NCBI GenBank assembly: GCA_018524725.1
Contig: JAEUWP010000333.1
Span: 1-64,000, forward strand
Direction of reading: 5' to 3'
Length of the DNA: 64,000 bases
Source of the DNA: Podaxis mareebaensis
Taxonomy: Eukaryota > Basidiomycota > Agaricomycetes > Agaricales > Agaricaceae
The translations under genes and the position numbers were made by a program. Under the pieces are notes generated by a model. The model worked only from the letters and a program-made list of their open reading frames with translations. It was not told where the DNA came from and searched no databases. Below are positions 35,120 through 47,302 of this stretch, one piece after another; positions within the stretch are counted from its first letter, which is position 1, and every line of letters begins with the position of its first letter.

Positions 35120-35623
35120 GCTTATGAGCCCTCGGCTTTCCCTCGAGTTCCAACATTATTGGATGTTCTAGTGCATTGTAGCTCTTTATTACATGTTGTA
35201 TGTCTCACGTAGATCATTCCCATCAAACGTTAGAACTAGCCCCTATCAAGCTCTTGACCATATGCGTACACCTTTCCCTCCATTTCCCAGTACGGAGTCA
35301 GCACTCATCCAAACACTTTCCATTACATGCACGGGTTAGTTCATTCAATCAGACTTTGGAACTGAGGTCGTGTCATCTGACCCCTATATGCGTCATAATG
35401 AAAGGAATGACCGCGACCATCACAGCCCAATCATCACTCTTCCCAGCACAATAGTTTATTCGCTTTTCGGCTGCTCCCATGGCCGGATGTATCACAAGAC
35501 GAGGAGTTTAGTTCCCAAAACATAAGCTAAGAAGTTGATTTGAAACCAGCATATAAGCAGACCCTCACCACACCCATCTTGAACTCTCACACCCACTCGC
35601 ACACTCCAACTCTAGCCTCACAA
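35120..35623. other. Intergenic, promoter of alcohol dehydrogenase
   Basis: No gene seen. ATATAAG at 35551-35557, about 70 bases before the ATG at 35624, is a plausible TATA element; it lies after an in-frame upstream ATG at 35540, which argues for the 35624 start. Confidence 0.45.
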
Positions 35624-37299
35624 ATGACTAGCACAAGCCCACAAATCCCTAAAACCCAAAAGGCAGCTGTTCTACATGAGCCTAAAGGCGACTACCGAAT
35701 CGAGACTAACTGGCCCGTTACGCAACCCAACGAACTCAAACCGGGTCAGTGTTTAGTCAAACTGGAGTATTCGGGTGTATGTCACTCGGATTTACATATC
35801 AAGAACGTGGATTGGGGTAGGGCGCCGCCGATGCCGCTTATTGGTGGACATGAGGGTGTTGGGACTGTTGTGGCTATTGCTGAACATACGAATAATCCTG
35901 CGGTGAAGGTTGGTGATCGGGTTGGGTTGAAGTTTATTGCTGGAGTTTGCGAGATGTGAGTGTTTTAGTGATCTTAGGTGGTGTGGTTCCCTTCACAGGT
36001 TTACTGACACGATTGGTTTATTTAGATGCGAGATGTGCCGTGCTGCTCAGGACTTTTGTAAGTTTGTGGACTTCGTTTGAGGAGCGGACGTTGTTGTGCT
36101 GACGTTGAGTAGCCTGTACTGCGTACATGAAGAATATGAGTCATGGTTTGCAGATGCCGGGTACATTCCAAGAATATGCGGTTCGTTCCTTTCTTGTCCC
36201 CATATATCCTTCGCTTGGACTGATACTTTCCTGTTTCCTAGGTCTCATACACCAACTATGTGACGAAAATTCCGGATGGCATTGATAGTGCTTCTGCTGC
36301 CCCCATCCTTTGCGCTGTGGGACTCTTAGTACCCTAACTCTTGACACTTGCCATATACTTACAAATTATCACTCAGGGTTTGACCGTATATAAGGCTCTG
36401 AAAACGTCAGCTGCTCGCATCGGGCAGTGGGTTGCAATCACCGGTGCTGGAGGGGGGTTGGGTCACCTCGGTACGTCACCACGCAAGCGTTTCGTAATAC
36501 CCAAACCCTAATAATTGACATCAAGCCGTCCAATACGCCGTCGCCCAGGGCCTTCGCGTCGTCGCAATTGGTATCGCTTCATTCTCCAATCCATCCCGAA
36601 GTTATTGCTCACACTCAACTCATTAGATACTGGAGAAAGCAAGAAAAAGCTTGCCCTCAGTCTGGGAGCCGAGAAATGGGTTGATTTCAAGGAAAGTAAG
36701 GACCTTATTGCCGACGTTCAGGCAGCCACTGGTGGTCCTGGACCTCAAGCTGCGATCATCGTAACCCCAGATGTAAGTCCGCAACCAGTTGGTCTAGTAA
36801 TTTCGTCTTTCGAGGCTGAATGGTGGCTATCAGCCGCGAGCGTTCTCGCAAGCTGCGATGTACTTGAAGAACACTGGAACACTTATGGCAATCGGCATGC
36901 CCAGCGGAGCTGCCCCGCTGAATATTCCTATCAGTTTAATCATTAGCAAGGTTGGTGGTTCGATTCACTCTGATCCCCGGCTGGTGTTCATGGTGTTATA
37001 GAGCTTGAGGATTATTGGGACTGCTATTGGGTGAGGGGATATGAAGGTTGTGTCTTTCTGAAGGATCGCAAGTGCTGATATAAGTGATAAAGGAATCGCC
37101 AAGAAGCCGATGAAGCTGTTGCGATTGCTGCACTTGGAAAGGTCAAGTGCCAGTTTGAAACTCGAAAACTTGAGGATTTGAACACGTGAGTGGCCGTGGT
37201 TTAGGCTCTTCGAATGTGCATACTCAGCTTCTGTATGGTAGCGTCTTCCAGGATATGGAGAACGGGACGATCGCGGGAAGAGTTGTTCTCAAGATCTGA
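35624..37299 (+). CDS. Zinc-dependent alcohol dehydrogenase
   Basis: Eleven exons: 35624-35955, 36026-36057, 36113-36180, 36242-36316, 36377-36470, 36526-36570, 36627-36772, 36834-36950, 37002-37030, 37093-37185 and 37242-37299; 362 aa, close to yeast Adh1 (348). The catalytic zinc ligands are Cys and His in SGVCHSDLH and GGHEGVG; the structural zinc site has Cys in [16 protein letters not shown]. The Rossmann motif [15 protein letters not shown] binds NAD. The tetrameric yeast-type form interconverts ethanol and acetaldehyde, and many fungal members also act on other primary alcohols. Two acceptors are AAG (36525, 37092). Convergent with the F-box gene, 171 bases apart. Confidence 0.9.
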
Positions 37300-37470
37300 A
37301 CTGAATAATTGGCAAGAGCTAAGTTGTATAGTATGTATTCGGTGTATATATCCAATAAATACGTATAACAAGGTCCAATGGGCGCCTTTAATACTCTAAA
37401 GGTACAAGATAAAATATTATAGCAATGTAGGTGAGAATTAATGGATAACAGAGACAAGAGCTCGGGGCCA

Positions 37471-39030
37471 TTACGTCGCTGCAAAGACCCCGTGAAACTG
37501 GCGCCGGGGCACATAGGAAGCACCACAATACAGGCATTCCGAAGTTCTAGGTTGCTTTGTCCGAATACAAAGACCATACGCATCGTAAATCCTAATCTTG
37601 GGACCATAAAACCAAATCTCCAGAGGTATAAGATCAATCTTTGACCCCTCACCAAGCACAATCTCCACTTCCTTTAGTTTACGCATCCTAGATTTCAACA
37701 TTTTAGCTAAGGTATCTCCCTTAGTTGAGCAGAAGGGAATCTTCAGATGGCAAAGGTCGGGAAAGAACGTATAATTAGGGAGCGTCAGCAAGCTGAGCAC
37801 GTCATCCTCAACCTTCCCCAACTCCAAGACAGAGAGGCTACGGAGACAGAACAGCGTTCCGAGGCCGAAGATCATGGAATAGTTAACAAGGTAGTCTGGG
37901 ATTCTGAGCTCTTCCAGCGCACAGCTAGAGCGAACTAGCATGTTGCGGAAACTGTCACATAGTATGCCGTCCGGTACTGCGTCGTGTAGCTCGAGTTCCT
38001 GGTGTAATGTGAGGCTGCGTAGGGAGGGGAGTTTGAGACAGTCGAAGACAGAATGAGGTGGAATGCAGTTGAACGAGATTGTGAGAGTACGAAGGGACGG
38101 AAGCGTTGTTGATTTTAGTGTGTTTGGTACAGGTGAAGACCACCGTGCTTCCTCTTCTGAGTCACGGGGGTAGATATAAAACTCGACTTGGAGGGATTGG
38201 AGGGAGATACAGTTAGCAGCGATGAACATAAAGTGATATTCCGCAATTCCATCGCATCGAAGAGCCGTTAATCGACTCCATGGGGCTTGTCGATGCAGAC
38301 CCAGTCCCTGGTGGACGTGGATAGATCGGAGCACATCGCTGGCGTATGCGCAAGACCAAACTTCCTCCACAAAAATATTGATGGATGCCGACTCCAAGCG
38401 TGGCAATCCTCCACGAGATGACAGGTCCAAGAGCGGGTCGCAGAGGGAAATTGGAGTATAAAGCGGTGTATCAGGGAAGCTGAATTGAAGGTTGATCTCC
38501 TTCCAGCGGCTAGAATGTTGGGCGAATAGGTATAACACTTCTTTAACAAGCGGCTCGAGAACCAGAGGGTCTCCAACATTGATGCTGTGATCGGGTTCCT
38601 GGTGAAGGATCGGGGGTTGTTGCTTGAAGGAAAGAGATAGTGGAGCTTGACTAGAAAGCTTGAGCCACAACTGGATCAAAGGAATTTGTCCCGGAGTGGG
38701 ACCAGTAACGTGAAGAGATGACCACATCTGGTTTGTGGAGAACGCAGCTCGTCGCCATGAAGAGCATACTTGCGTAAGTACCAAGGGCGAGGCTTGGGTT
38801 TCCAGGGAGTAGCAAAGCCTGGGTTTCGAGTTGCCAGACCTAGGCTGAGGCGCCTGAACGTAGAAGAGAAAGAGGATTGACAATATCTCTGGTGGTAGGC
38901 GCGCGATTGTGGCAGGTTGATAGATCCGGGTAGGGATACTGGGACGATTCAGGGTAGGTTTCAAGAACAGATACTGGTGCCAGGCATAGGTCATATTAGC
39001 CATAGAGTCATAAATCATCGAGGGAATCAT
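37471..39030 (-). CDS. F-box/LRR-like protein
   Basis: Intronless, 519 aa from ATG 39030 (the open frame extends four codons further without ATG). An F-box-like segment near residues 45-90 has the order IARLPPEILSILFLFYV, LVLTQVCSSWRRAAF and MWSSLHV that marks the very large family of Agaricomycete F-box proteins. The rest contains irregular leucine-rich repeats (SLRTLTISFNCIPP, LPSLRSLTLHQELEL, LRSLSVLELGK). Such proteins are substrate adaptors of SCF ubiquitin ligases, or decayed relatives; the target is unknown. The intronless form among intron-rich neighbours is common for this expanded family. Confidence 0.8.
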   Translation of the reverse strand: MIPSMIYDSMANMTYAWHQYLFLKPTLNRPSIPTRIYQPATIARLPPEILSILFLFYVQAPQPRSGNSKPRLCYSLETQASPLVLTQVCSSWRRAAFSTNQMWSSLHVTGPTPGQIPLIQLWLKLSSQAPLSLSFKQQPPILHQEPDHSINVGDPLVLEPLVKEVLYLFAQHSSRWKEINLQFSFPDTPLYTPISLCDPLLDLSSRGGLPRLESASINIFVEEVWSCAYASDVLRSIHVHQGLGLHRQAPWSRLTALRCDGIAEYHFMFIAANCISLQSLQVEFYIYPRDSEEEARWSSPVPNTLKSTTLPSLRTLTISFNCIPPHSVFDCLKLPSLRSLTLHQELELHDAVPDGILCDSFRNMLVRSSCALEELRIPDYLVNYSMIFGLGTLFCLRSLSVLELGKVEDDVLSLLTLPNYTFFPDLCHLKIPFCSTKGDTLAKMLKSRMRKLKEVEIVLGEGSKIDLIPLEIWFYGPKIRIYDAYGLCIRTKQPRTSECLYCGASYVPRRQFHGVFAAT

Positions 39031-39696
39031 TAGCCTAAACAAACAATCAGCTTCTTTGAGCTTGGTATTATTTACTGTACCTTTAACGACTACTCGCCGG
39101 TCTTTTGAGTGGAGTGCATCCTCGAGCAGTGGGCCACGTTAAATACTACGGATCCGTTACTCCCAGCATTGCTTTGGCCATCTCTGGGCTGTGCAGGAAT
39201 GATTGTTTCAGACAGGTCCTTTGTATTGTGATCACACCACATTTATGACGAGTTGGTGAATACGATTAGAGAAGAAGAGGATGTAGCTAAAGCACTGAAA
39301 CATTGATGTAATCAGTTGAGAGTCGCGTAAAGTAACAAAAAGCTAGTGGTAGGCCGGCGCAAAAGGCAAGTAGTACCAGGTATAGTGTAACTGGGAGTAA
39401 TACGAAAGAGTGACGCCCTTGTGGTCTTCTAGTTCGCGCTGCCTATGTTATGTCCCAAGATCCCGTAGGCCCACCGGACGGTGTCCCAATTCTGTCTTTG
39501 CTCTATCTCTGCCCATCAGAGGTCGCGCAAAGTGGTGCGGGTGGCGGTCGGAGTTGCTAGTGAGTCATTGTAACTTCCATTGACCGAAGTGATTGGAACC
39601 AGTCGTTGTCTGAGTGGGCCCCCTTCGGTTTCACGCTGGGAAGAAGATATATGGGCCCCTTGCGCGTGATTGGTGGTCAGCATACCAAGAGGCGAT
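39031..39696. other. Intergenic between F-box gene and PP2C-like gene
   Basis: Promoter of the minus-strand F-box gene and 3' flank of the PP2C-like gene. No coding region recognised. Confidence 0.4.
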
Positions 39697-41543
39697 CTAG
39701 TTAAAGAAGACGACTTCGACAGAAACATCGTTCCTAACAGAATCTCAGTTTCCGCCTCTAGTGCACATGAGAGAGACTCACCGATATCGCCTTGATCTTG
39801 GCATATTCATCTTCAGTAACGCCTCCATCAAATCCCGATCTGCACCTCCAATAGCGTTCCTAACCAAATGTTGCGCAACATTCCTATCAACATTTACAAA
39901 CTTCTTCGGAATACCCCACATACGATACATAAATGTATCGTCCCTCTCGCCGGAACGCTGGACGGGCAAGTCTTGTTGTTCAAAGACGTCCTTCCTGAGG
40001 AAGGATGTCGTGACAACAGAAGCAGGGACCTGAGGAGAGGACCGAACCACAGATAACGTTTCTGGGTCATAGACCGTCACCGCATCACCATCTTCAGGCT
40101 GCGAATCACGATAGACATATCTCCAATACTTCTTCAGCCACAATCCTACAAGTCCAACGGCCTCTTCATTCGTTAGACTCGACCAGAAACCTTGGTTCGC
40201 CAGGACCAAGAAGTCTCCGGGTTGAGTTTCAATGGTGGTGATAGCAGGCTCAGCGGTCACTTTGGCATGGGGATTTTCGTTGCTGACGATGAATGGAAAG
40301 GCGTCGCTCAGTTGTTGTAGTTGCTCCACATTCCACTTCCAGGGACCATCTCCGAAGGCATGCATCAATTGCACGGGTTTCCGTGCCCGCTTTGGTGGAT
40401 CGTCGATGAATCCCGAAGGTACAACCATATCATGGGTGAGGACATGAACCTCATAGGACTCCTCTCCTCTGTCGTTCACCACGCGCCGTCCTAGCACAGC
40501 GCGGGAGTCACCTGTGTTAGCCATGCGCAGTTGTCTCGTGTCACTCTCATATACCGCAACAACGGCCGACGATCCACAATGCGCACGAGAAACCAAACCT
40601 GCCGCCTCCCCATATGAGAGCAAGTTCTGCTCAGGTTCGTTGTTCTGGTGTCGCTTAGCAGCCTCAAGTGCGCGCTCAGCTGCTTCGTCAACAATCTCTT
40701 TATCAACATTCATAAATGCCTGCTTGATTGCAGCGTCGTACTCTTCCGCCGGTGGGTATGGCCTTCCGAGCTGAGCGCCAGTCCAATAATCGGCGATATC
40801 TGAACCGCCGCTAAGGTCAACATGGGCGTCGGGCAGCATCGCATGCTTGGAGAACAGGTCAGCGAGCGTTCCCGTGATAGCATGTCGAAGGTTGTGAGCG
40901 AGGTGGGAAGCTACTTCGTTTCCGTTGTGTCCGTCGTAAATGCCGAAGAAAACCCAGTAATGGGTGGGTAGTTCAATGAGGCTCGCTGACGAAAAACAAG
41001 CTACATTCGAGCCACTGTAGATATGGATAGTCAATCAAACGTCTAAGGGGGTATAATACTTGAAACTTACCTGGCAACGACTGAAACATCGTACCGTGGG
41101 ATGCCACAGGGTGGATCGATGTTATAAATGCGACTGTTATAGCTAAGCTCTTCCTCTAGAGGTTTCGCTGCAGGTTGATCCCAGTAGAATCGCGCATATG
41201 AGGGTGGAGGGCAAGTTGTAAAATCTTCGGGAGGTTCCTCCGTTTCAGTTGCTTCCTTGTCCTTTTCCGGAGGAACGGGGGTGTCTGCATCAGCGTGAAT
41301 AATGCCATATGGCACGAAGACCTTCGAGTTGCTCGCGTAAAAGATCAGGCCACCGAGTAGAGATGCGGAGGCAAGACCTAAGAAAATGCTGCCATAATTT
41401 CGGCGCGACGGATGGCGTGACGCTGTATGAAGCGCGCGGGAAGTACGGAAACACAAAGGGGATACGGGGTATCTTATGAAAGAGGGTGCGTAGTCCAAGC
41501 GGCGTGGTTTTGGACGATAGTTTCGAATTCCAGCTTTGAGCAT
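39697..41543 (-). CDS. PP2C-family protein 1 (mitochondrial Ptc5/PDP-like, likely catalytically impaired)
   Basis: Three exons (41543-41071, 41014-39782, 39733-39697), 580 aa. The last exon supplies RYRNDVSVEVVFFN; without it the frame stops early at 39778. N-terminal Arg-rich presequence and a membrane segment (IFLGLASASLLGGLIFYAS) suggest a mitochondrial inner-membrane protein like yeast Ptc5, the pyruvate dehydrogenase phosphatase. PP2C landmarks: FFGIYDGHNGNEVA (about 181, metal site present), MANTGDSRAVLG, then FLVLANQGFWSSLTNEEAV, where canonical enzymes have Asp-Gly after Ser/Thr, and RNDVSV where they have an Asp before N/D. Two metal-binding Asp therefore seem replaced (Gln, Asn). 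Paralogous to the gene at 53389-54965. Confidence 0.82.
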
Positions 41544-42238
41544 GGTTGAAAAACCATAAATTGTCTATTCTGTAGAGCGTTGGAAGGATTGGTGATTCAT
41601 TGGGCGCTGTCAAGGCTAATTACCCACCTCAGGTGGCCTTAGTTCACGGTCTCACGCAGATTATACAGTCTGTAGCCTGTGAGTGAAGTTGTGAATAAGG
41701 ATTTAAGATTCCAAAAAGCGAATGTAATGTTGAAAAATCTGTATAAGAAGCGCCCAAGTCAGTCGGATTCATTCCTGTGGTGGAATAGGACTTACATGGT
41801 TCAGGCGTAGAGAGTGTAAGGCTGCACAGACAAGGCTGTGTTATGAGTGCATCGTGGACTTGTCCATCACATTACGCACCAGACATCCCGATGGGCAAGG
41901 TTCCGTCAAAGGGGGAACAGCCAAGCAACGACAAACAATGTCCCAACTTCAATTGAGTCAAAGTCAAGCTCATATGACGTGCTCGGGCGTTGGGTTTTCG
42001 TGTGCGGAAAACGTGGTGCATTCATGTAGCGAACTAAATGGTATACGTACATTTTGCAAAGCGCAGCAGGTGCAATTAAAACCGATGTTTCTACACGGTG
42101 GAGGATAAGGACAGCAATTACACATGGTATAAAGCAATGAGATCTAAAATGGAAAGGTTGGTGTAGAAAGGACTGCTTCCTCAGTATGTGGGCACGGCCA
42201 TACATCCCAAAGCTCCTTCTAGTCTATTTCCCTCCTGT
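41544..42238. other. Intergenic, no gene seen
   Basis: 5' flank of PP2C-like gene 1 and 3' flank of the next minus-strand gene. Short frames at 41847-42108 and 41906-42205 overlap each other and show no family features. Confidence 0.4.
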
Positions 42239-45181
42239 CTATAGTTGCACGGCTCGTGGCCTACCGGAGCCAGTCGGTAGTGTCTCGGGATCCACCATGA
42301 GATCTTGCGATTCGAAGCCGGACAGCCTCCTCGACCGTTTCTTCGACAGTACTCTCTTCGCTCCAGATTCTAAATCTCCATTCTGTGCTGGTAAGTCTTC
42401 CACCTCATCATCTTCCACTGTAATAGTCTCTGTTTCTGACGCGCGCGAAGGAGGGAGGGTCTCGTCTTCCTCTTCTTGACTCCTACTGTCGTTCGGACTC
42501 TGAGCCTGGGATTGTGGGAGTTCGAGGTCCTTTGGTCGGGAGTCAAGGTCCTTCTCGGGTATCTGAAACAGAAGGTGAGGGACAATGTATGGGTTGAGAG
42601 CGTGATTTTGCTGACAGGAATGCGGACACAGAAAGCAAGGAGCGTCGAACAAGCTGCGTAGATGAATACAGCCTTCAGACTTGCATTATAAGCGTCCCTT
42701 GCCGGGCGTTGAATCTCAGGCGGGAGCGTAGCAACAACCTTTGCTTGGTGCCTGATTCGCATAATTATCTAGGAGAATTTGATAAGTTTGCAGTGATAAA
42801 GAGGGATGCGCTCAGTAGTACCTCATCTGCACCTGGGAACGTGAGTCTGGAGTGAAGCTCATAGTCAAGTTTGGACTGGAAGATGGCGGATGAAATGGCT
42901 ACGCCACCAACTTGACCTACGAAGTTGAAAGGGATTTTATTAGTAATTTATCAGTGTGAGCCGGTAAGAAGCACACCAATTCCACGGAAGAACGTGCTGA
43001 ACCCTGTTCCAATGGCTATATAGTTCTCTACAAGAAAATGAATCAGCAGGTGGAGGTATTGCCCTGTATAATCCTGCGTACCAGGCAGATGGACAAGCAA
43101 CGCAACTGGGGACGATACATCAAAGGAAATCCAGATAATTTCGGATACTACTCACTCAACATAGTTTGGAGAACAACAGCATTACCGAATCCAAGAGGTA
43201 TCTGTTTGAAACCAAAATCATGAGCGCTATTGAATCGGAAGATACAGGATAAACATGATCATACAATGCTAAACCAGGATTGAATGAACCCTGAGTTCTC
43301 GTTTATCAAACAGATCGCAGTTGCACCAATGAACGGGAAGAATCCGAAAATTAGATTGAGTAATTTATATTTCCCGGTCTTGTGCATCATCCAACCAGCG
43401 AACACGGAACCGGTGGACATGGCTATACTGTTGGGCAACAAGTGCGCTCCTGTTTCGAAAAGGTCGTTTGTGAGAAATCTTCGATGTTGAATCCTGGTTG
43501 TGAAGCTGCCTACCAGCAATCGATGCATTTGCCAGACGTACGGTTTGAAACCACAAGGGGAAGAAGTACATTATGGAGAAGTTGCAGTTGGCGACTAGAA
43601 AGTTGGATGCTCCACATAAGAGGGGTATCTTTTGCTTGAGCATGGAGGGCGCTAGAATTGGTTCAGGAGAGATGTAGAGTTCCATGACCAAGAAGGCGAT
43701 CGCCGAAACGAGAGCGGACACAAGAGAAGCAGCGACAGTCGGACTCGCCCACTAATGTTCACATGAGCGTGAGCGAATCTGAGTAGGTCTTGATCATCAG
43801 ACTCACAGAAAGATTCTTGTTAAACCTTTCACTGAGGAAAAAAAGTACGGAGCCGACCTGGAAGTCGCATCAGAGTTCCTGAATAAACCAACTACCAAAA
43901 TCTTGACATACGAAAAGCATCAGCGTAGCACTACCACCATAATCAATCCTCTTTAAGATCTCCTTTGTGCTCTTGCCCTTGCCCTGCAAAAATATCTCAG
44001 CCAGTCGGAGATAATCACAGATATCAATAACTGACAGCAGTGACGTAGCAGAGATTGTATGACGTCAGGAAATATGAAAGGAAGAAGAAAGGTATCTGGA
44101 TGAGGAACGCCCATCTCCAGCCCAACCTACAAAGGAAAAGGTCTGAGTAACCCCAGAAGAGAAGAAAGGTATTCCATACTACCAATCGGTGACCATGCCC
44201 CCGAAGGGTCCCCCAAGGCCTAGACCAAGCTGTTCCAGGAATAATCAGATGACATCGCTTCCGCTGGGAAAGGAACACATACGCCGTTAAAAACACTAGC
44301 TGCGCCTTGCGCTAGACCCCGACTCTATACCGTGGAGTGAGAGTGAGTCAATGGGGCTGGAAAGCAATAACAAGTGGCTTACTCTGATGCTATACATGTC
44401 GCTGACAATAATCCTACCAAGAGACTGCTCATTTCACGACTATATGACTGGTGCAACGTGCTTACGATGATGTTGTGAATAGTCCACCACCGCCCATCCC
44501 CGCTAGCTGAATGTGAACTTGAGAGAACCTGCTAATCCTTGAAGTCTGAAACCACGTACGAAGCGAGCCACAATCAACATCTCCATACTGTTTGATAGTC
44601 CACAAGTTATGCATCCTGCAGCCGCGAAGAACAGTGCCGTCCTATTTGCACCCTTACGTCCAAGTACATTGCATAGACGCCCATATAGCGGGGTAAAGGT
44701 GCAAGTCGCAAGCAGATAACTAATGGCCTGATTAGATCATTGACTAAGCGGAAGACTTCCGAACCGGCGTACGCTGTGCCCAGCCAACTGGCTTGATTAG
44801 ATTTATTGAACTCTGAGGATATCGATGCCAACACTATAATAAACGGTGAAGTTGCAATTGGTAATGGAACCCCAGTTGCACGTACTCGTTGGAACAAGGG
44901 TTTCTGCATGAGCAGATCGCGTGAGCAGGTCGCGTGAGCAGTGCCAGCGGAATGTTAAAAGAAGAGGGCTCACGGTTGAACGCCTAGATAAGTCCAACGG
45001 TCAATGCTGGGGACCCCGTCGCCATAGTGTGAAAACCTACAGAAAGAAAAGTGGCCATCCAGACACCCGCTAGAATACCGAAACGATTTGAGCGCGAGAT
45101 ATCACGAGGCCCGGGTGCTTGTTTCTTGAGCTCGGATGTGCCTCCGAGAAGTGGTTGGCGTTCATTAGTGGGTATCGACAT
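42239..45181 (-). CDS. DHA2-type MFS transporter (14-helix, Vba/multidrug-like)
   Basis: Nineteen exons from ATG 45181 to TAG 42239, 618 aa. Early exons are 45181-45041, 44983-44974 (10 nt), 44903-44886 (18 nt), 44833-44773 and 44719-44560; the last are 42768-42616 and 42562-42239. Once spliced, helix 1-2 reads AFNQTLVPTMLASISSEF, followed by SWLGTAYLLATCTFTPLYGR and GRKGANR (motif A) and by GGPFGGMVTDWLGWRWAF, all typical of drug:H+ antiporter-2 and vacuolar basic amino-acid transporters. The N-terminus is soluble; the C-terminus is a long acidic cytosolic tail (EEEDETLPPSRASETET). Substrate unknown; not closely related to the two DHA1 transporters at 6.6-11 kb. Confidence 0.85.
44974..44983 (-). 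other. 10-nt microexon of the DHA2-type transporter
   Basis: GCGTTCAACC between a TCTAG acceptor and a GTGAGC donor. With the following 18-nt exon it restores the AFNQTLVPT segment. Phases 0/1 match both neighbours. Confidence 0.7.
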
Positions 45182-46087
45182 TAGAGATCGTAACGGGAGC
45201 CAGGGGATATAGCCAGGGAGGTGGTATTCGGCCTGCGGTCTATATGGTTAATGAGCAAGAGGGAAGCTGTTATTTTTGGGTTATTTTGCTTATATTAAGC
45301 GCGTGAGTTAAAGTCATGGGATTTAACACGTGACCCGGGATAATAATGACGATGAACTCTGTATTTCTACACTACAACAAGGGCACCTATTGCTACGACA
45401 TAGGAGCGTATACTACGACTAAGATAGTAACTATGTACGCCTCTAAGCCCCCAAGCTAGATAGTATCTACGTACTACGTACAACAATTCCGAGGTAAAGT
45501 GTGTTTGACTCTGGTTGGGGTAGGTGACAGAGGTCCATGGTCGCGAACCCCTTGATCGATCGATCGGGGAAGTCCGGCTTGGCGCGATGTTGCACAACTT
45601 TCTTGCCGATCGACGACATTCAGGATCGTCGTCGTCGGAGGGGGGACGCGGCGAAATCTTCTTTAGTCCGTCCTAGTTTAACGACTTAACTTGGCCGGGT
45701 TTTTTCGCTCACCATACGTAGCCATACCCCCAAGACCCCCTCCTTCGCCTATCACGTACCACGAGTCAACTTAGATTCTATCGTTCTCTCATTACGCAGA
45801 GCCAGGCACCGCTCACCATGTACGCCTCCACGGATGTTTGGTAATCCAATGCAGCTTCGGTTGGTTTCTGATGGTTGTGACCTGTCTATTCACTGCAGTG
45901 CAGTGTTGTATCTAATACTTGTGGCAAAGTGCAGATCCGAGAGCTTGAGCCCGAAGCTCTATCTTTGTCATCATAGAAATGCGATTAAAGTCGTTTCAAC
46001 AAAATCCACGCTGCGTGATCATAACCAAAAGGCCCGGACCATCGATCGACTCCGCCACTACTGGGATAGCTTCCGTCTGTTGCCAAC

Positions 46088-46131
46088 GGGGAAATCACTT
46101 TGATATTGTTGGTTTCCCCGACAAAGTGATT
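46088..46131. repeat. Imperfect inverted repeat
   Basis: AATCACTTTG at 46093-46102 and its complement CAAAGTGATT at 46122-46131, with overlapping arms GGGGAAA/TTTCCCC. Two alternative short stems could form. No flanking gene explains it. Confidence 0.4.
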
Positions 46132-47063
46132 GTATGATGCCTTCGGCGAATTTCCATAGGACATTTGCTATATCTGGTAAGGAATGACCTATAGACTACG
46201 CCCAAGCTGCCGTCAGTTTCACCTTTGCCATTTTGGACGCTACCACTCCTCAGAAGTCTCATCACACATATATTACATACATCTACTCGTTAGAATGTAT
46301 TCAGAGAAAGGCCCGACCGGTTGTCATCCCGCTTTCTCAGATGCCATACAGTAAGTCCCCACGGGTCCCCCCATCGAGTGACAGTGCTGCAACGAGATCT
46401 GATCCCGTCCGGGTATCATAGCGGAGGTTGATCTATCTTGGTTAATTCAAGTTCAGTTCGCATCCATGCTCCCGCTGAAACAAATGGTCCCCTCCTATAA
46501 AGTGTTCTTCTGGAGTTGCAACGGGTACCGCCTTTCCCTGTAGTTTCGTGACTTGAGTCGTAAGGCGGACTGAGAGCTTGTGGAGCCGAAAACGTATACG
46601 CCATCCGCTATTTTTTACATCCGTTGTCCATGGGCTGTTGAGGGAAGCCTCTTGTCCATCAACCGGGCTCTAGCCGTGGCTAACCAATCTCACGCCACAA
46701 CCGTATGCTACTACTACGCGTCTGTGAAGAATGTCACTCTCCATCCTGGGCTTGGGCGCTTCTCAAGTTAGAGACAGATTTACTGATCGACGGTCGCGTA
46801 CCTCGGGTAACATGATCCTCGGGATGTTAGATTCCACCGCCGTCGTCACAACTGTGATCTCGATTTCGGAGAGAAATTTCAATGTCAGCGAATATGCATA
46901 TCGTAATCGACTCAGGTCTTAATGGCGATCAACTGACTCCATTTGTCCCAACTTGAACGGATGGTTCCTGGGCGAAGCAACAACGACAGGGTTAGCTGAT
47001 CTCAGTTTACAAACAAAGTTACTTCGCCAAAGCATGAACCTCGAGCTTTCTAGAGAATGTAAA

Positions 47064-47097
47064 ACACACACACACACACACATGTATATATATATAT
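47064..47097. repeat. CA/TA dinucleotide microsatellite
   Basis: About nine CA units, then TGTA and a run of TA units. A simple repeat, of marker value only. Confidence 0.8.
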
Positions 47098-47302
47098 CGG
47101 AAAACTATTTAACAGATACATAAAGGGTGGGATCCCCAAGGCGGTAATCCAGTAAATAACGAAGATATATATAAAGGCACCGGGCGCGAATCAATACAGG
47201 CAATTCAGAGAAAAGAATACAAGGGAACGAATCAGACCAAGTGCGACGGTGTATCAGTCGTGCTGTGCCGTCTATACTATGAAAACAGTACTGCTGCGGA
47301 AT

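Larger units (their letters stand above)
45182..47302. other. Gene-poor intergenic region
   Basis: 2.1 kb without a recognised gene. It contains a hairpin-like inverted repeat (46093-46102 with 46122-46131, plus the nested pair GGGGAAA 46088-46094 and TTTCCCC 46113-46119) and a CA/TA microsatellite at about 47064-47097. Many short frames exist, none convincing. Confidence 0.45.

Noticed and set aside
39778..39781. Stop directly after RSRRYR in PP2C-like gene 1
   Set aside because: A GTGAGT donor overlaps this point and a 48-nt intron leads to the family's usual C-terminal strand, so the stop is intronic.
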